A stretch of 64,000 nucleotides of DNA from Trissonchulus latispiculum. Lineage: Eukaryota > Nematoda > Enoplea > Enoplida > Ironidae. Of the stretch, positions 31,051 through 49,839 are shown one piece after another. Below the pieces are notes generated by a model. The model was not told the DNA's origin and made no database searches. It worked only from the letters and a program-made list of their open reading frames with translations. The stretch spans positions 1-64,000 of the forward strand of contig JASAND010016564.1 in the NCBI GenBank assembly GCA_030248195.1, read 5' to 3'. The stretch's first letter is position 1. The number at the start of each line of letters is the position of its first letter. A program made the position numbers and the translations under genes.

Positions 31051-32873
31051 TCCTATTTTGTTCAAAAGTTGGTCATAGATTAAAGCACGCGTCAAAATTC
31101 TCGCCGCAGGAGGCTAACCTCAAGTACTGCTACAATGGGTTAGTCCCTGCACGCTAAACTAACCGGGAGAAGGGTACAATTGGTCAGTTAGCCTTAGTTT
31201 ATAGCTACTACGTTAAATCGAAGCTAAGGCTAACTGATATCGAAATGCCCGCAAAATTTACGGATTTCGAGATATTCGCACCGGAAATTCGGGATTTTGA
31301 AAAAATCTTTTCCCAAAGTCGGTGGATATGATATTCAATGAAACATCTCGTCGGTTTGAGCAACTTTTCTTTTTGTAGTATTTTCCGGAAATGCGTCTAA
31401 CGAAAGTTACGGCCGAAAAACTACCGGGAATACACAAAAACCCAGATTTTGCATTAAACCGTTTTTATACAATTTTCCTTAAGAGTTAGTCACAGGCAAA
31501 TTCTATTGCGTTGATTTCGAAGCAGGAATCAAAATTTCCGGAAAATTTATTCTGGAAAAATTTCAAGATGTCCGACACGGAAAGTTGAGTTTAGAAATTT
31601 AGTTTAGTTTTTTTTATAAATTTTGTTTAGAAGTGGAAAAGCGCAGCGCCTACCCATTCAATAATTCTATGCATAGTGCTTGTTTACTGAAAATACTGTT
31701 ACAACCTAAACATTACCATTAACATTACCAGTGACTGCTGTTATCGTATTACTGTTTTTAGATACTGTTTGGTTCAGACCACCAGATATCATAATACCGG
31801 CTCCGACCCCTGGTAATGCCGGAGTGTTCTTTTTAGAGGTAACCTATTCTAGTATTGCTTTGCCAAACGTGAACACAAATACACAAGGTAAAATATGAAT
31901 ATCAAAACACAGGTCAATAATTAAGTTGCCACGAAATCAGCATTTGTCAAATAATAGAACTAGGTTATTGAGGAATTAACACTAACCAGAGGCAGACAAT
32001 TTGCTGACTTTTAATCTAATTATTATTGTTAATGCTAACGTTATCTAATTTTGATATTGAGCTAATTTAATGAGTTTACTTGTAGGATGACGATAGGAGA
32101 CTGTTTCGCAGACAAAGCGGACCTCCCCAGTGTGAATACTGCTCAAGGGCTAAAGGCACATGTTCGCCGTTTTTGACATCAGATCAGGAGTATGCTGTAA
32201 AAGAACTATGTCAACCGAGGCGACCAACAGGTAACAAAAATGCAGCTGTGCACAGAAACATCTTTGTAGTATTTAAGGCTTGAGTGTCGCGAGTTAATTC
32301 GAGAAAGAATTGAGACCGACACTGGAACTAAAGCTTGACTAGATCTTGAGCAAGGCAGAACGCAATTTGTCAAAGAAATAGTATGGTAGTTAATTGGTTC
32401 AGATTAACTTGTCTTGCACGATGTTTCTTCATTGCTGTTAAGATGGCTGCGTCAATACACAAGCTTACTAAAAAGGCTGCGGCGAAAACGAAGTCCTATC
32501 AAATTGTGTATGCGAAAAAACTTGCGAAGAGCCTAATCGTCCGTGTCCGTCTAAATGTCAGAAAGGCTGTGCTTGCGCCAAAGGATTTGTTAGAAAGGGA
32601 TGGCATTGTGTTTTGAAGGATTTCTGCAGAAAAGGTATGAGGCTCATTAAGTAGCGTCTATCCAATGGTTTTTCCGGACCCAAGAGAAAAAGAAACTTTC
32701 TTGAAGTATTCGGTGACTTATTATATATACGGTATATGTAGTCCATATACCGAATCGTTTTTCAGAAAATTGCAAAATAAATCATATTATGCATGAAATA
32801 AAAAATTATTTTGATCTGCTGTAGTCGGTGAATGGTCTTTGCAGACATTGTTCATGTTTTAGGAAGCTGCTAG

Positions 32874-33265
32874 ACTTACAACTCCAGCCAATGCATCTTT
32901 CTGGATAACGAAAGTTTTGGAAGACAGGGCGGATACATTTTAAATAGACATTTGTATGACATTCATGTGACCGTTGCGTTTATTTATTGAATTATATACT
33001 GTCATCCATCCCATTTCATGACATTTATATTAAATGTAAGTTATACTTTAGTAAATGTGTAATCGCAATGTGTAGACTGCAATGTATAGCTTCTCTCGCC
33101 GAAAGCACAAGTTGTTGTTAAGGGCTGATGGCCATACTGCTGCTTAGACCGAAGCGTCTCTGGCAGTCAAACACATATTTTTAACCACAACCATATTTCT
33201 AATGGACTAGAAAAAGATTGTACATTAGCGGCATCCTTGAGGTGGTCGATTGCACAGCTTTCTCC
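32874..33265. other. intergenic after copy B
   Basis: AT-rich 3' flank of copy B; no gene or repeat recognised before the TTAA element at 33266. Confidence 0.35.
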
Positions 33266-34188
33266 TTAAGCTGCTGGTATCCTTGAGTGCAGTGCTTTTG
33301 TAGTGATTTTTCGAAACGCCATAGCTTTCGCAATTTTGGGAGTTGCAATGAGCTTTATACATCGTTTTAAAGCTTGTAATCTGTACAGTAACGTGAGCTT
33401 GCGAAACTAGCAAAATTAGCAAAAAACTAGCAAAAATTTTCTGACATGCTGATATTGGACAGGCTGAATATAGGCCAAAAATTTTTGAACATCGATTTCT
33501 CAAAACTGTAGAATCGGCCAAAATTTCTTTTTGTGCCATGATATGAAGGACATGTGGGCCGAGGGACATTTTTTGGATTTGGCTCTAAAAGTCTCAATAC
33601 TCCAGAAAAACCGGCATATGTGCGGTCGCGGTGACACGAATTTTCGCAATTTTGCATTCAATTTTCTCGCAACTGGAGTCGTTTTAGCTCAAACCAAGAG
33701 AAATGACTTTCCGCAATAGTGCGAGTTTTCATCCAGCCAGAAATCACGCGAATCCATTGGGTTGTTTTTGAGAAATGGTTGTTTAAGCCAGAATAATCCC
33801 AGTTTTGCCGAAATCTTTTTTCGGCCAAATCTCTAGCTTAAAGCAACGAACTCCAGCGAATAGGCATTGATAAAACGTGTAATTGGTATAAAACGTGGAA
33901 ATATTTATTGAGTATAGATAAGCCAAAATTGTCTGTAAGATTTGGCAGTAATTTTGAAAAAAACTGATTTCGAAAATGGCCATTTTTTGACCAAAAAATT
34001 GTTTTTGGCTTGTACTGCCTTAACCACTAAAAATAGCTCAAAGGTTGTAAAAGCAAAAATATTCATTTTGGTGCCCTATTTCCAGCTATAACAACCAATC
34101 CGGTGTATCAACTGCATACTGAGAGAATAATGGCAAAAACCATCTTATCTTTGCACCTAAAAATGCGGGACTGGTCCCAGAATGTTAA
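33266..34188 (+). mobile_element. TTAA-bounded (piggyBac-like) non-autonomous element, right end altered
   Basis: Starts TTAAGCTGCTGGTATCC and runs parallel to the element at 49840 along its length (shared blocks around GCTTGCGAAACTAGCAAAAT, TAGAATCGGCC, TGGTCCCAGAATGTTAA). The right TIR seen in the other copies is not recognisable after 34188. It has no coding capacity. Confidence 0.55.
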
Positions 34189-35359
34189 GGGCTGCTACTT
34201 AACAGATGTGTTCTGCACAAACATACCCAGGGACTTTTTTTAGTTGCCCCGACTGCTGTTTTCTAGCTAAAGTAATCGCTTAACAAATTTGGAAAAAGTA
34301 GGCAAAATACAGGTTGCACATGTAGCAAACATGTATGTAGCAAACAAACCACAGTCTACTTGCTTGCTTGCTTAATTTTTACTATTGTGTAGTTTCAATG
34401 GGTTTTTATCAGAAGGCTTTTGCTGCATTTGTATTTTTCGATCATTTATTTTATTTGAAAAATAATGAAAAATTCCACAAATTTGACTGAGTTGATTTTT
34501 ATCAAGCTGAATTCAAGCTCAACTGGTTTAAACATATAAAAATCGCAAAAATGTTTAATTCTTGGCAAAGATTTAGTCTTAGCGCATCATTAATCAAAAG
34601 TGGGTCACGTGGGTCAAAACGTTTCCCGCGGGTCACGGGTGTTTGCCAAGCGGCTAGGGTCAAAGGTCTGTGGGTCGCGGGTCGGGTGCGGTACAAAAAA
34701 GTTTACACACTTCCATCTCTGGGTTTCTCTGTTTTGCAATGCGTAACGGCGCTCCAATCAGAAGAGGCGAATGTCACACTATTTGAGGTAGATGGAGCGC
34801 CAAAACAGTCTAAGGTTGGCTTCCTTTTTTTCAATAACAGAAAACTCTCTATCACAACATCTTAGTCCATCACAGCATATCAATACTTAGTGTGGCTTTC
34901 TATAATATTTTGCCTGAGACGATTTCATTAAAGGTCTTGTTGTCTGTCTAGTAACCGCACCTCAGGTCGCTATAGCTGCGGAAGGTGTGTTTTGTCTCGG
35001 GTTTGTCTAACTCACCTCTCTGATAATGTATATTTGTGTTAATGTATTCTGTATGCCCTTTGTCTAAATAGAATGGTCATTGGCATTTACATATAAAAGC
35101 ACTTTTAAATGTACCTGGTGAAATATAACTACTGTACTAAAGTCTATAGATAACTAAATTGCGATGACGATCTAGATGATCTTAATGCTAGTCATTGTCT
35201 TCGCTCCCGGCTGAAACTGATTCATTGTTGACGCTAGCGCACACGATGGCGGCAGAGCCAACGACATTGAATCGTGAACCAGTTAGGTCACGTTTATAAA
35301 ATCGTGCAGGAAACGTGTAGAAAATTCTGTTGGCTCTATAATAATAATTATTATTATTA

Positions 35360-35440
<81 letters not shown>

Positions 35441-37079
35441 TGCTAACAGAATCAGAATTGACTATCAAGCTGCCATGTTAATCTGAAAGCCTTGGGAGAA
35501 TTGTTTTGCTGGTTTTGCTTCCATTTTGCTTCATAATTGATTTGAATAATTAAGCAGTGGGAACTTTCTCGGGCTGAAAGCCCAAGCCATTAAGCCAGTC
35601 ACAGCTCAATCACGCATTTTCGCAAACCATTGAAGCATAGTCAAGCATCCAATGCTCACTCAATTCTCTTTTTCTGTTTTTTCTAGCATTGCGTTTACTT
35701 GCGGTTATCCCAGCAATATAAGTGAGTTCAGGCAGTCTTTGCTTTTTGCGCTGCCCCTCGGGGTAGCGGAATCGGTTTTAAACATGTATGTACTGATTTT
35801 AATAATGTAATGTAATGCTATAAAATCAAGATGCTACGCCTTCGAAACTAAATCTACATGATCTATGCAAACTAAGGTTTTGCAAAACAAAATTTTAGAA
35901 TCGTGCTTTATGGTGCTTTCTACTCGCACATTAACAGATTTGGCACAAAAGAAACAGAAAACTATAGACTAAACTAAAAAATAAATTTTTCTAATAACGA
36001 AGGACTCAAAGTTGTACGTTTTTACGAAGGCTTTCGAATCATTTCTCAGAGTATGAGCATCAGAGAAGCCAGGACACCTTTATTGATTAGGGACGGCGAG
36101 TTGCAAATTCACATTATTCACAATATTAACTTTAGTATACAGTTTGTTAAAACAACTGGAGTGCTGGAGACTGACAATTCTGCTATTGTAAAAGGCGTAG
36201 ATTAGGAATTACCGTTATTGCAGTATCCTAAATTTCAAGTTAATTTCAACTATAACTTGATTAGAAAACGGTAACTTTGAAAGAAAAATACGCTAGGAAA
36301 GCAAGCCACGGCACTGAACTTCTGCTAAGTGGTAGTTGAAATAGCTGGCTTCCAATTCCACTCAATCCAGCCAATTGTTGGAAACATAAACATCTACACT
36401 GATTGATTGGTATACGTTTTTAAACATAGGGGCGACTGTGCCATTCATTCAGTCCCGAATAATTACAGAGTTTTAAGGATGTTTAAGCCCGCAGCAGGGC
36501 TACTATTGCAGTTAATATGGTCAAAGTCAGCTCGTTTTGCACAAATGTCGTGCTTGGCTATTACGCAAAAGTGAAAACATGAAAAAATGAAAGTGAATAT
36601 TTTCGAAAATTTTTTCAGGTCGGAGGTGTTATAGTGACATCTTATTTTATTCGTTCTTAATTCGTCAATTTCTTGCTGCCACTTTTTGCATTTTTCTGTC
36701 AAAACTGGGTCTCATGTCCTCTTTCTTGTAACATTTCACTCACTACTTTTGAACCTGAAGGCAATTTAGCCATTAACTGCTGTTGTAACGTCATAGTTAG
36801 AAAACTTAGACTGACCGAAAATCGGCAATTGTGGAAAACGTTTCGCAAAAAAACGTTTTTAGCTGTGATTATCGTCTAGCCTGTCAAGATGAACAAGCCT
36901 CCACTCTCACTGCACAGTATTTTTACAGTGTTTCAGTACTGAGCCTACTGGTTACGAGAGTTCTGCTGATACAGTTAAGGAACTGTGTCAAAAATATGAG
37001 TCAAATTTATCGTGTAATCGGTCTAAGCGGTTTGTTTTAATGTTGTACATTTTGAAGTTTTTATAAGAAACCTGCAGGA
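34189..37079. other. intergenic with GGGTC array and TTA microsatellite
   Basis: A GTGGGTCACG-type array lies at 34598-34690 and a long (TTA)n tract at about 35337-35443. No gene recognised; ORFs over the microsatellite are poly-Tyr or poly-Ile artefacts. Confidence 0.4.
35337..35443. repeat. (TTA)n microsatellite
   Basis: About 35 uninterrupted-to-lightly-interrupted TTA units. Other AAT/TTA tracts occur at 21738-21783, 57952-58035 and 61836-61860. Confidence 0.9.
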
Positions 37080-38921
37080 TAGTGCTGGGACCGGTTCCGA
37101 TTTTTGAAACCGGTTCCGGTTCCGGTTCTTGACTACCGGTTCCGGTTCCGGTTCTAGCTACCGGTTCCGGTTCCAATTAGTATTTTTGATAAAAAAGCTA
37201 AAACCACGCGATTTTTTATTTTTTGACAATTTCTATAAAAACTTAATATATTTAACTGCACAAAGCTATGAACGTGTTTTTAAACAGTTTTTTTGCTTAC
37301 TTTTTACTTATTATATACAAATATTTACTGTGAAAAAGATATGGTCTGTTTCATTTTTACCAATATGTTGGGGAAATCTTAGCTACCAGGGACCTGATTA
37401 GTGATTAGAGGATTAGTGATTAGTGATTAGTTGATTAGTGTAGTAGTTTTTCGCAGATAATCAAAGCTACGAACAAGCTACGACAACTATTTAGATGTCG
37501 TTTTGAAGCTTTTTGAGCGTTCTAATGAAATCATAAATTTAAATTAAGTTACAATTTAAATGGGAATGATGCCAGCATAAAAAGTGAAGAAATTACAATT
37601 GAGTTCAATATTTTCCCTTGCCTGGCTGAGTCAGTAAGGATAAATTAACTACTTCATGATTTGTGGATAAGTCACATCAACAGCTACGACATAGCACCAA
37701 AAGCTCCAAAATCGGTTAACTGCAGCCATAGTTTTCCTAAAAAAACCTGCTACACTAAGCAACCAATCACTAATCACTAATCAACTAATCACTTTTATGC
37801 AAAGAGCTTACCAAAATACTAAGTATTCTCAATCTAGATAAACATTTACTAGCTACTGCCCTTCAGAAAGCGAACGTCGCACAGAACTTTCCTCGACCAA
37901 TTTCAAGCAGTCCAATAAAATTTGCTTATCGATTCAACAGCTACAGTTGCGACATTACAAAGCTTAATCATTGAAAAAGCAGCTTATCTCATCTCGGGGT
38001 CAAAGATTTTTTGAGATCGAAAACTATAGCAGAAAACATTGGGGAAAATCGTTAAACGAGAATTAAAACTTTTCGAGCACTTATGCAGCACACAGGTACA
38101 ACTAACTTCCTACCTTTTTAACCAAAAATTGTATGTTACAATAAATCAAGCTGCTAAGATTTTATTTTACATAGCATTTGTTTTAATTTTTGTAGATGAA
38201 ATAAACAAATTTGTAACAAAAGAGCGCTATTCCCTATCAAATCCTAAACCTACATATAAGCAAAAAGTACTAAAATATGACTATGAAATATGAAAAGTTT
38301 TAATAGACCATCAAAGGCATTCTTTTTCGGTAGCGCTAGACAATTGCTATTAATTAAATAAGAACGGTACCTACTCAGGGATACTGTTGCTCAGCTTAAC
38401 CCTTAATCTGGAGTTGCGGCTTGAGTATACTGGTTTGCTTCAGTTGAAGTTTGCCCACAAAAATTGCAGAGGCAACAGCTAAAGCTGGAAGAGTTGCCGT
38501 AAAGCATCAAATCCTTAATGCTTACCTTTGTTATCCTTACAGAAGAGTTAACAATGAATACACCTTAGTTTTTCATTTTTTATAACCGTTTCAGAAAACT
38601 TAAAACAGTGACTGAAAACTGTTATTAAAGACATCGCAAAATTTGTATCAAATCTTCTGCCATAACAAAATTTCATATCTAAATAGAAGTACCAAAATAA
38701 AGTTAAATTCCAAATGCTAAATTCAAATTCATAAGAAAATTTTAAAATTTTACAAAATAAAACTTGATTGAAGTTTCAAACAGCCAACATTAACACTAGA
38801 ACCGGCCGGTTCCAAAAGCCACCGGTTCCGGTTCCGGTTCCGGTTCTAAAAATCCTACCGGTTCCGTTTCCGGTTCCGGTTCCGGTTCTACCGGTTCATT
38901 TGGAACCGGTCCCAGCCACTA
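37080..38921. mobile_element. hAT-like non-autonomous element with GGTTCC subterminal arrays
   Basis: Ends TAGTGCTGGGACCGGTTCC and, read from the other strand, TAGTGGCTGGGACCGGTTCC form TIRs. Both sides carry the 8-bp duplication CTGCAGGA (37072-37079 and 38922-38929), the hAT signature. Arrays of CCGGTT/GGTTCC follow each terminus in inverted orientation. No transposase; 1,842 bp. A GATTAGT-array pair (37396-37440 and inverted at 37765-37793) inside suggests a second, nested element. Confidence 0.8.
37388..37795. mobile_element. nested GATTAGT inverted-array element
   Basis: CAGGGACCTGATTAGTGATT begins an array of GATTAGTGATTAG motifs that reappears inverted as CACTAATCACTAATCAACTA at 37768-37787, about 400 bp total. 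The left end has a hAT-like CAGGG start, but no matching right terminus was seen. Confidence 0.4.
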
Positions 38922-39559
38922 CTGCAGGACAGTGCTGCATCTTAGCAAGCGAAAAAACCTTGTGCTTAACTTTGTCTTTCATTCTTAAAAATCGTGTAAA
39001 AATTGTGTAAGTTTGTAATAAAACGCTTGAAATTCGTATAAAATATATCGTGCACACGAATTTATTTTTACAAGGTACCTAAGAAACTGTAAATGATCAA
39101 GTATTTATCCCTAGTTCACTGTCGTTAAAGCGCATCAAACCGCACCACAGTTGAAAGACTAATCTACCAGCGGCCTCCTTAATTCTTGTGTTAGCGCAGC
39201 GATTATATTTACTTAATATTTCTTTAAACTTACTCTAAATTATGCTTGATAACTGTCGAAAACATTAACACATTGTGCGTCTGTCAAAAGAGTTTGATCA
39301 CACCGTGCAGACAGAAGTCACAGGAGCACGGCCAACCAGTTCCCTAGGTGGTCACTGGTCCCGGACTCTGTGCTGGCCGCCCGTGACTTGGCCTACCCAG
39401 TTCCCTAGGTGGTCACTGGTCCCGGACTTTGTACTGGCCGGCCGTGACTTGGCCTACCCAGTTCCCTAGGTGGTCAGTGGTCCCGGACTTTGTGCTGACC
39501 AACCGTGACTTGAGCCACTCACATAGGACTTTGGCTAGTTGTATGTGACTCGGCTACTG

Positions 39560-39780
39560 GGAGGAGACTTTGGCCACCCAGTCCGGACTTTGGTCACCCG
39601 GTTAGGATTTTGGCCGCCCGGTACAGACTTTGGCCACCCGGTCCGGATTTTGGCTGCCCGGTGCAGACTTTGGCCGCCCGGTCCAGACTTGGGCTACTGG
39701 CGATGGACAGTGGCTACCCAGCAAGGACTTGGTCCATCCGGATCGGACTCTGTCAGCCCGAATCGGACTACACCCGGAAT
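39560..39780. repeat. minisatellite, about 21 bp units
   Basis: Roughly ten diverged units of TTTGGCCACCCGGTCCGGAC inside the 39276-41334 element; open in several frames only because of the repeat. Confidence 0.75.
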
Positions 39781-40159
39781 GGGCTTTTCTAAGCGGGTGG
39801 TATACCGCCACATGTACCACATGTTTGAGACAAACCTTCAAGTAAAATCGATGTAGTACTGCTGTGCATTTAAAATAGCGCTCTACACGTTTTACTTAAA
39901 CACTGCGCACTTTAACTACTGGTTAACATTAATATAAATATTAATAGATGACGCTTGATTAACGCTTTTAAGTACGCTAGTGAGTTAAGGTAAGCAAAAT
40001 CCTGTTAATTCTACTCTACTTCTTAATATTTGGACAATCGTTAATTACAATTCCCAGATAAGCTTGTACATATAGATATTTCAAATGAAATCTAGCTCAA
40101 AAATTAGCCGGTCGTAACACCACTCGGCTTCTGCAAAGCCACCAAATGGTATCTCCTGG

Positions 40160-40440
40160 TTTCTTGTAGCGGCCTGCGCCGGGGCCGGAAAATTTTGTGT
40201 TGGGCCCGGCCCGGCTCTGGCTGAAAGCCCGGCCCGGTTTTAGTGGCCGGGCCCACCGGTCTTCCGGGCCTACCGGGCTCATCGGTCCGGCCTGGCTCAT
40301 GGCGACTGCCGGGCTCAGTTTGGGAGTCTGGGACTTGGTGCGGCCCGGGCTTGAGCCGGGCTTAACTAGCGGGCCAGGCCCGGGCCAGGCACGGGCACAG
40401 GCCCGGCCAGGTCAATTTCTTATCGGAACACCCCTAACTA
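40160..40440. mobile_element. GGCCCGG-rich hAT-like fragment
   Basis: Dense GGCCCGG/CCGGGC motifs ending in CGGAACACCCCTAACTAACC, which reads as a hAT-type terminus (TAGGGGTGTTCCG) on the other strand. No matching left terminus is visible, so it is truncated or diverged. Its motif is shared with the element at 43694-44095. Confidence 0.45.
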
Positions 40441-40914
40441 ACCCTACCTAATCCTAATACAAAACAGCTTTATTTAGATAACGAATCGCAATAAAATAAA
40501 GAAAAGAAAAGTGCACTTAAGGCAAATACCCAAAATTCAATACTCGCGAACCACATTGTCACTCAGTTGCATACGTAACCACAAATTGATCACTTGATCA
40601 GAGAGCACAACTAACACTTAAACAATTTGATCGATCGCTAAGTTTAGTAAAAGACAGCATCATTTACAGTAAATTCAGGTTTCAATAAAAGCGTAACTGA
40701 ACATTGTAGAAAGTTTTAAGCTATTAAACTTTAATGACGGAAAACAAAATTGCTTTCAAAGGAAATCAGCATAGTAACTATTAATTCCAATGTTCAACAG
40801 CTTACATGCATTTGGGAAGTCTGCGACGGTGGATATACAGAGCATGTAACCTTTGTCTACTCGTTGCGAACTGCTTTTATTCGAATTGGATTTTATCCAC
40901 TCAGCGCAGACTTT

Positions 40915-41035
40915 ATCCAGAGGAAACAGATTTTGTCCACTGGGAGCAGACTTCGTCCACTGGGACCAGACTTTGTCCACTGGGACCAGACTTTGTCCAC
41001 TGGGAACAGACTTTGTCCACTGGGAACAGACTTGG
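40915..41035. repeat. 20-bp minisatellite
   Basis: About six units of TTTGTCCACTGGGACCAGAC, nearly identical, inside the 39276-41334 TIR element. Confidence 0.8.
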
Positions 41036-41698
41036 CTAACGGAACCGGACTGTCGGCTACTGAAGTCGGACTTTGTGCTGAACAGATGTGACTTTGGCCA
41101 TCCAGTTCCCTAGGTGGTCACTGGTCCCGGACTTTGTGCTGAACAGCTGTGACTTGGCCTACCCAGTTCCCTAGGTGGTCACTGGTCCCAGACTTTGTGC
41201 TGAACAGCTGTGACTTGGCCTACCCAGTTCCCTAGGTGGTCACTGGTCCCGGACTTTGTGCTAGTGCGAGTTTGTGATGGACAAAAACGTGACTTCTGTC
41301 TACACGGTGTGATCAAACTCTTTTGATAGACGCATTGGTCTCTAATGTTGGTTAGCCATATTGACTGAAGTGAGAAATTGTATGGAATTGAGAGTTCATG
41401 TAAGAAATGAAATCGTAATTTCAGCACCTGGCGTTAATGTCTGGCCAAGTATAAGACTGAGCTACTAGGTTAAAGGTGATTTGCAAGATCATGCCACAGA
41501 ATTTAGCTCAAAGTTTGCGTAACCACATATATTTTGGTATATTTGGTAATAACACAAAAATATTAGCGAAGCCCTAGATTGTATTTGCCAATAAAATCCT
41601 GCAAACCTGAAGGCTTATAGGTGTCTCTCATGTCGCGCATCGCCAAACCCAAAGGCAAACACATGAGCGTCTCAAGTGGCCAACTAAAGCGTCTACAG

Positions 41699-42783
41699 TA
41701 GTGATATGGATCAGATCGGATCGTCAGCTAAAAATTAAACCGATCCTATCCGGCAAAATTATTTGTCGGTTTGATCCGCTTAAATCCGGCGATCCGAATT
41801 GGCTTGTTAAAAAGCTAAAGGAAACTAGATCGGGTCCTGCATTTTTAGAAACATCTTAACACACTAGTTTCAATGTATCATTGTACAAAATGTTATTAAG
41901 CTCTTGTGAAGCAAAAGAAGTCGTAAAATTATTTAGAATACTTATTGAGTCATGCTATGCTCGCTACAGCCCAGTACAAAATTTATTAAAACAAATTTAA
42001 CAATGCGAACTTAAAATAGTTAAATATAAATTTAACGAATCGCTTAAAATCTGTAGTTTTGAAAATTAATTCCAACTTGAAAAACTGAACTTTTATAGCT
42101 ATTTGGATCGCAGGCAAGAAATCAAATTGAAATTTTTTGTCATCATCTGACACTGAAGCTTTATCTATATACCAGCTAAAATGAATGAGCTACTAAAATT
42201 TTAAAATCACTGTGCCACAGTAATTTTATATATGTCTAGATTATTGTAATGACTCCTTTGACTTATGGATAAAGCCACAAAAGGCTAAACTGCAAAACTT
42301 CACTCCGAAAATTTGGCAGATGTAGGAACATTAATTAGAGAGAGTTGTCCGTTAATTCACTTATTAATTTATTTCAATAATGCTTACAGCATGAATACAT
42401 GAGAGGTATTACTTTTGCACTTCGATACCGAATGTATGACTTATGTTAGAATTATGTTAGAAATGTTAGAATGTAAGTTTGAAGTTTAGACGCTTGTGTT
42501 AGAAACTTAGAATTATAAATTTTTTTACTATTAAATGCTAAATCTGATAAACATAAAATAGAGCAGTAAGCTTCGCTGATAGAAGGAAAATATTGTGAGG
42601 AAAACATTGTGCTACCCAGCTTGCGTAACAAACAGTGGAATTACTGAGGTCATATTTAGTTAGAAATATGCGTAAGATCGGCATTAATTCATGTGGCGTT
42701 TGAAACATCAAGTCGAATCGCCGATCCGACTGAGTCAAGCGATCCGATCCGGATCGATTTTGCCAATCCGATCCACATCACTA
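41699..42783. mobile_element. hAT-like non-autonomous element with GATCCG subterminal arrays
   Basis: TIRs TAGTGATATGGATC / (other strand) TAGTGATGTGGATC, flanked by a perfect 8-bp duplication GTCTACAG at 41691-41698 and 42784-42791. Subterminal GATCCGATCC-type motifs occur at both ends. 1,085 bp, AT-rich core, no ORF. Confidence 0.82.
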
Positions 42784-43346
42784 GTCTACAGAAGTAATAA
42801 GCCTATCAAGCAGAGATAATAAGCTGTAACAACTTATGGGCCCTATCGCAAGGCATATTGGTGGCAGAGGTTCCTAAAACATTTCTACTTACAGTCAGTT
42901 TATTTTCCTAACAACCAGCAGCTACCTAACAATGCTTTATTATAACACAAAGCTAGCCTTAGAGCATACAACAGGTTAACACGTACCACAAAATTCAATC
43001 CAACCTCTTGATTCAATTTTCTCAGTTTAAATATCTTCTGTATATCTTTTTATTCGTCGGTGTATGCAGGCATGTAGATTTATAAGCTGGAATAAGCAGG
43101 TGTGCGCTTTTATTTGTAGTGTCAAGTTTAGTAATTAAGTGATGGGTGAATAGTCAGACTGAATAGTACGTACATAAGCAGAATTTTAACTGAAGAAAAG
43201 AAGTTATTTGGAATCGGATGAAAAAATTAAAATTTGAAAATCACTATGAAACAAACTTTATTCAGTTGGGGCAAAGAGAGAACCTCCCCACTGGTTATAG
43301 TAAGTCTGTCTGTAGATACTAAAGGTAAATATTGTTATGTTTTCAG
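42784..43346. other. upstream region of the protease gene
   Basis: The first coding exon of the protease should be here or further left, but I could not identify a convincing signal-peptide exon. An ATG at 43245 would need an intron of only about 22 nt to join exon 43347. Confidence 0.3.
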
Positions 43347-49329
<5,983 letters not shown>

Positions 49330-49839
49330 CTTAATGGAAAGGCTAAGGCGTTAAAATCCCATTTGTACGTGGAAATGGAGATAAAGATGACATTCAAAAC
49401 ATAATTCATGTATTATTTGAAATATTCAAGTTCAACATTCCATGACTAACTTCTTACCAATTCTTGTGTCTGTTTTGAAGTCCAAGTCTTGTGACCAATT
49501 AAAAACAAATGGACTTTATTTTGAACCCATGAAGTAACGAAAGTTTGAAGTAACGAACATTTACTTCTTCTCTTAGACCCCTTTTTCTTTAAATATTAGA
49601 AAAGGCGGATTGGAAGATCATAGGTTGTCCAAAAACTGCTTACCTATAATAACGATAGCCACTATATTGATTCACAAACTAAATGAGATAATTTAAATGT
49701 GCTTAGTTTACCAATAAACTCATAGTATTTCAACATTTTAGACAAAATTGGCTCCGTTTATTCGCTTAGTCAGTTTAATTTGCACGTGAGCTGAATTGAT
49801 GAACAGTTTTTAACCGTATCTGCATTAAACAGATTGGCC
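49330..49839. other. 3' flank of protease gene
   Basis: Includes TTAGACCCCTTTTTCTTTAA at 49573-49592, resembling one terminus of the foldback element at 52803. Otherwise no feature seen. Confidence 0.35.

Larger units (their letters stand above)
24505..32873 (+). pseudogene. Copy B: tandem paralog of copy A, disrupted
   Basis: Recognisable exons: 24505-24565 (signal peptide MAALSSISFISVVLLVSVC), 25414-25551 (thyroglobulin-1), 26025-26141 (EGF-like), 26586-26667, 27720-27848, 28106-about 28276 (EGF-like), 29503-29634 (EGF-like), 31762-31838 (Pro-rich), 32086-32230, 32443-32634 (TIL), 32863-32873 (G-S-C-stop). Lengths equal copy A for six internal exons (2, 5, 8, 11 and the mini-exon among them). 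Lesions: exon 4 is 82 nt against 81 in A, with an extra T near 26651 producing TGA at 26651-26653; TIL exon has TAC-TAA (32469-32471) where A has TAC-TAC; copy A exon 7 has no counterpart; exon 6 lost its equivalent donor. Intron sites are otherwise intact, so it may still be transcribed. Assembly error at the two sites is the main alternative. Confidence 0.7.
39276..41334. mobile_element. 2.06-kb TIR element with subterminal direct repeats and minisatellites
   Basis: About 46-bp near-identical TIRs: left TGCGTCTGTCAAAAGAGTTT..., right ending ...AAACTCTTTTGATAGACGCA. TTG on both sides is a possible 3-bp target duplication. A block containing CCCAGTTCCCTAGGTGGTCA is repeated 3 times near each end in the same orientation. 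Inner minisatellites: about 21-bp TTGGCCACCCGGTCCGGACT units (39560-39780) and 20-bp TTTGTCCACTGGGACCAGAC units (40915-41035). A GGCCCGG-rich insertion lies at about 40160-40440. No transposase. Confidence 0.7.

Noticed and set aside
35274..35486. Poly-Tyr/poly-Ile ORFs
   Set aside because: Translation of the (TTA)n microsatellite.
39275..39856. Overlapping + strand ORFs rich in W-P-P-G-P
   Set aside because: They arise from a minisatellite with about 21-bp period, not from a gene.
40915..41035. CRISPR-like repeat array
   Set aside because: Units are contiguous without spacers and lie in a eukaryotic transposon: a minisatellite.
43245..43346. First protease exon starting at ATG 43245
   Set aside because: In-frame joining needs an intron of about 22 nt, and the peptide is not signal-like.
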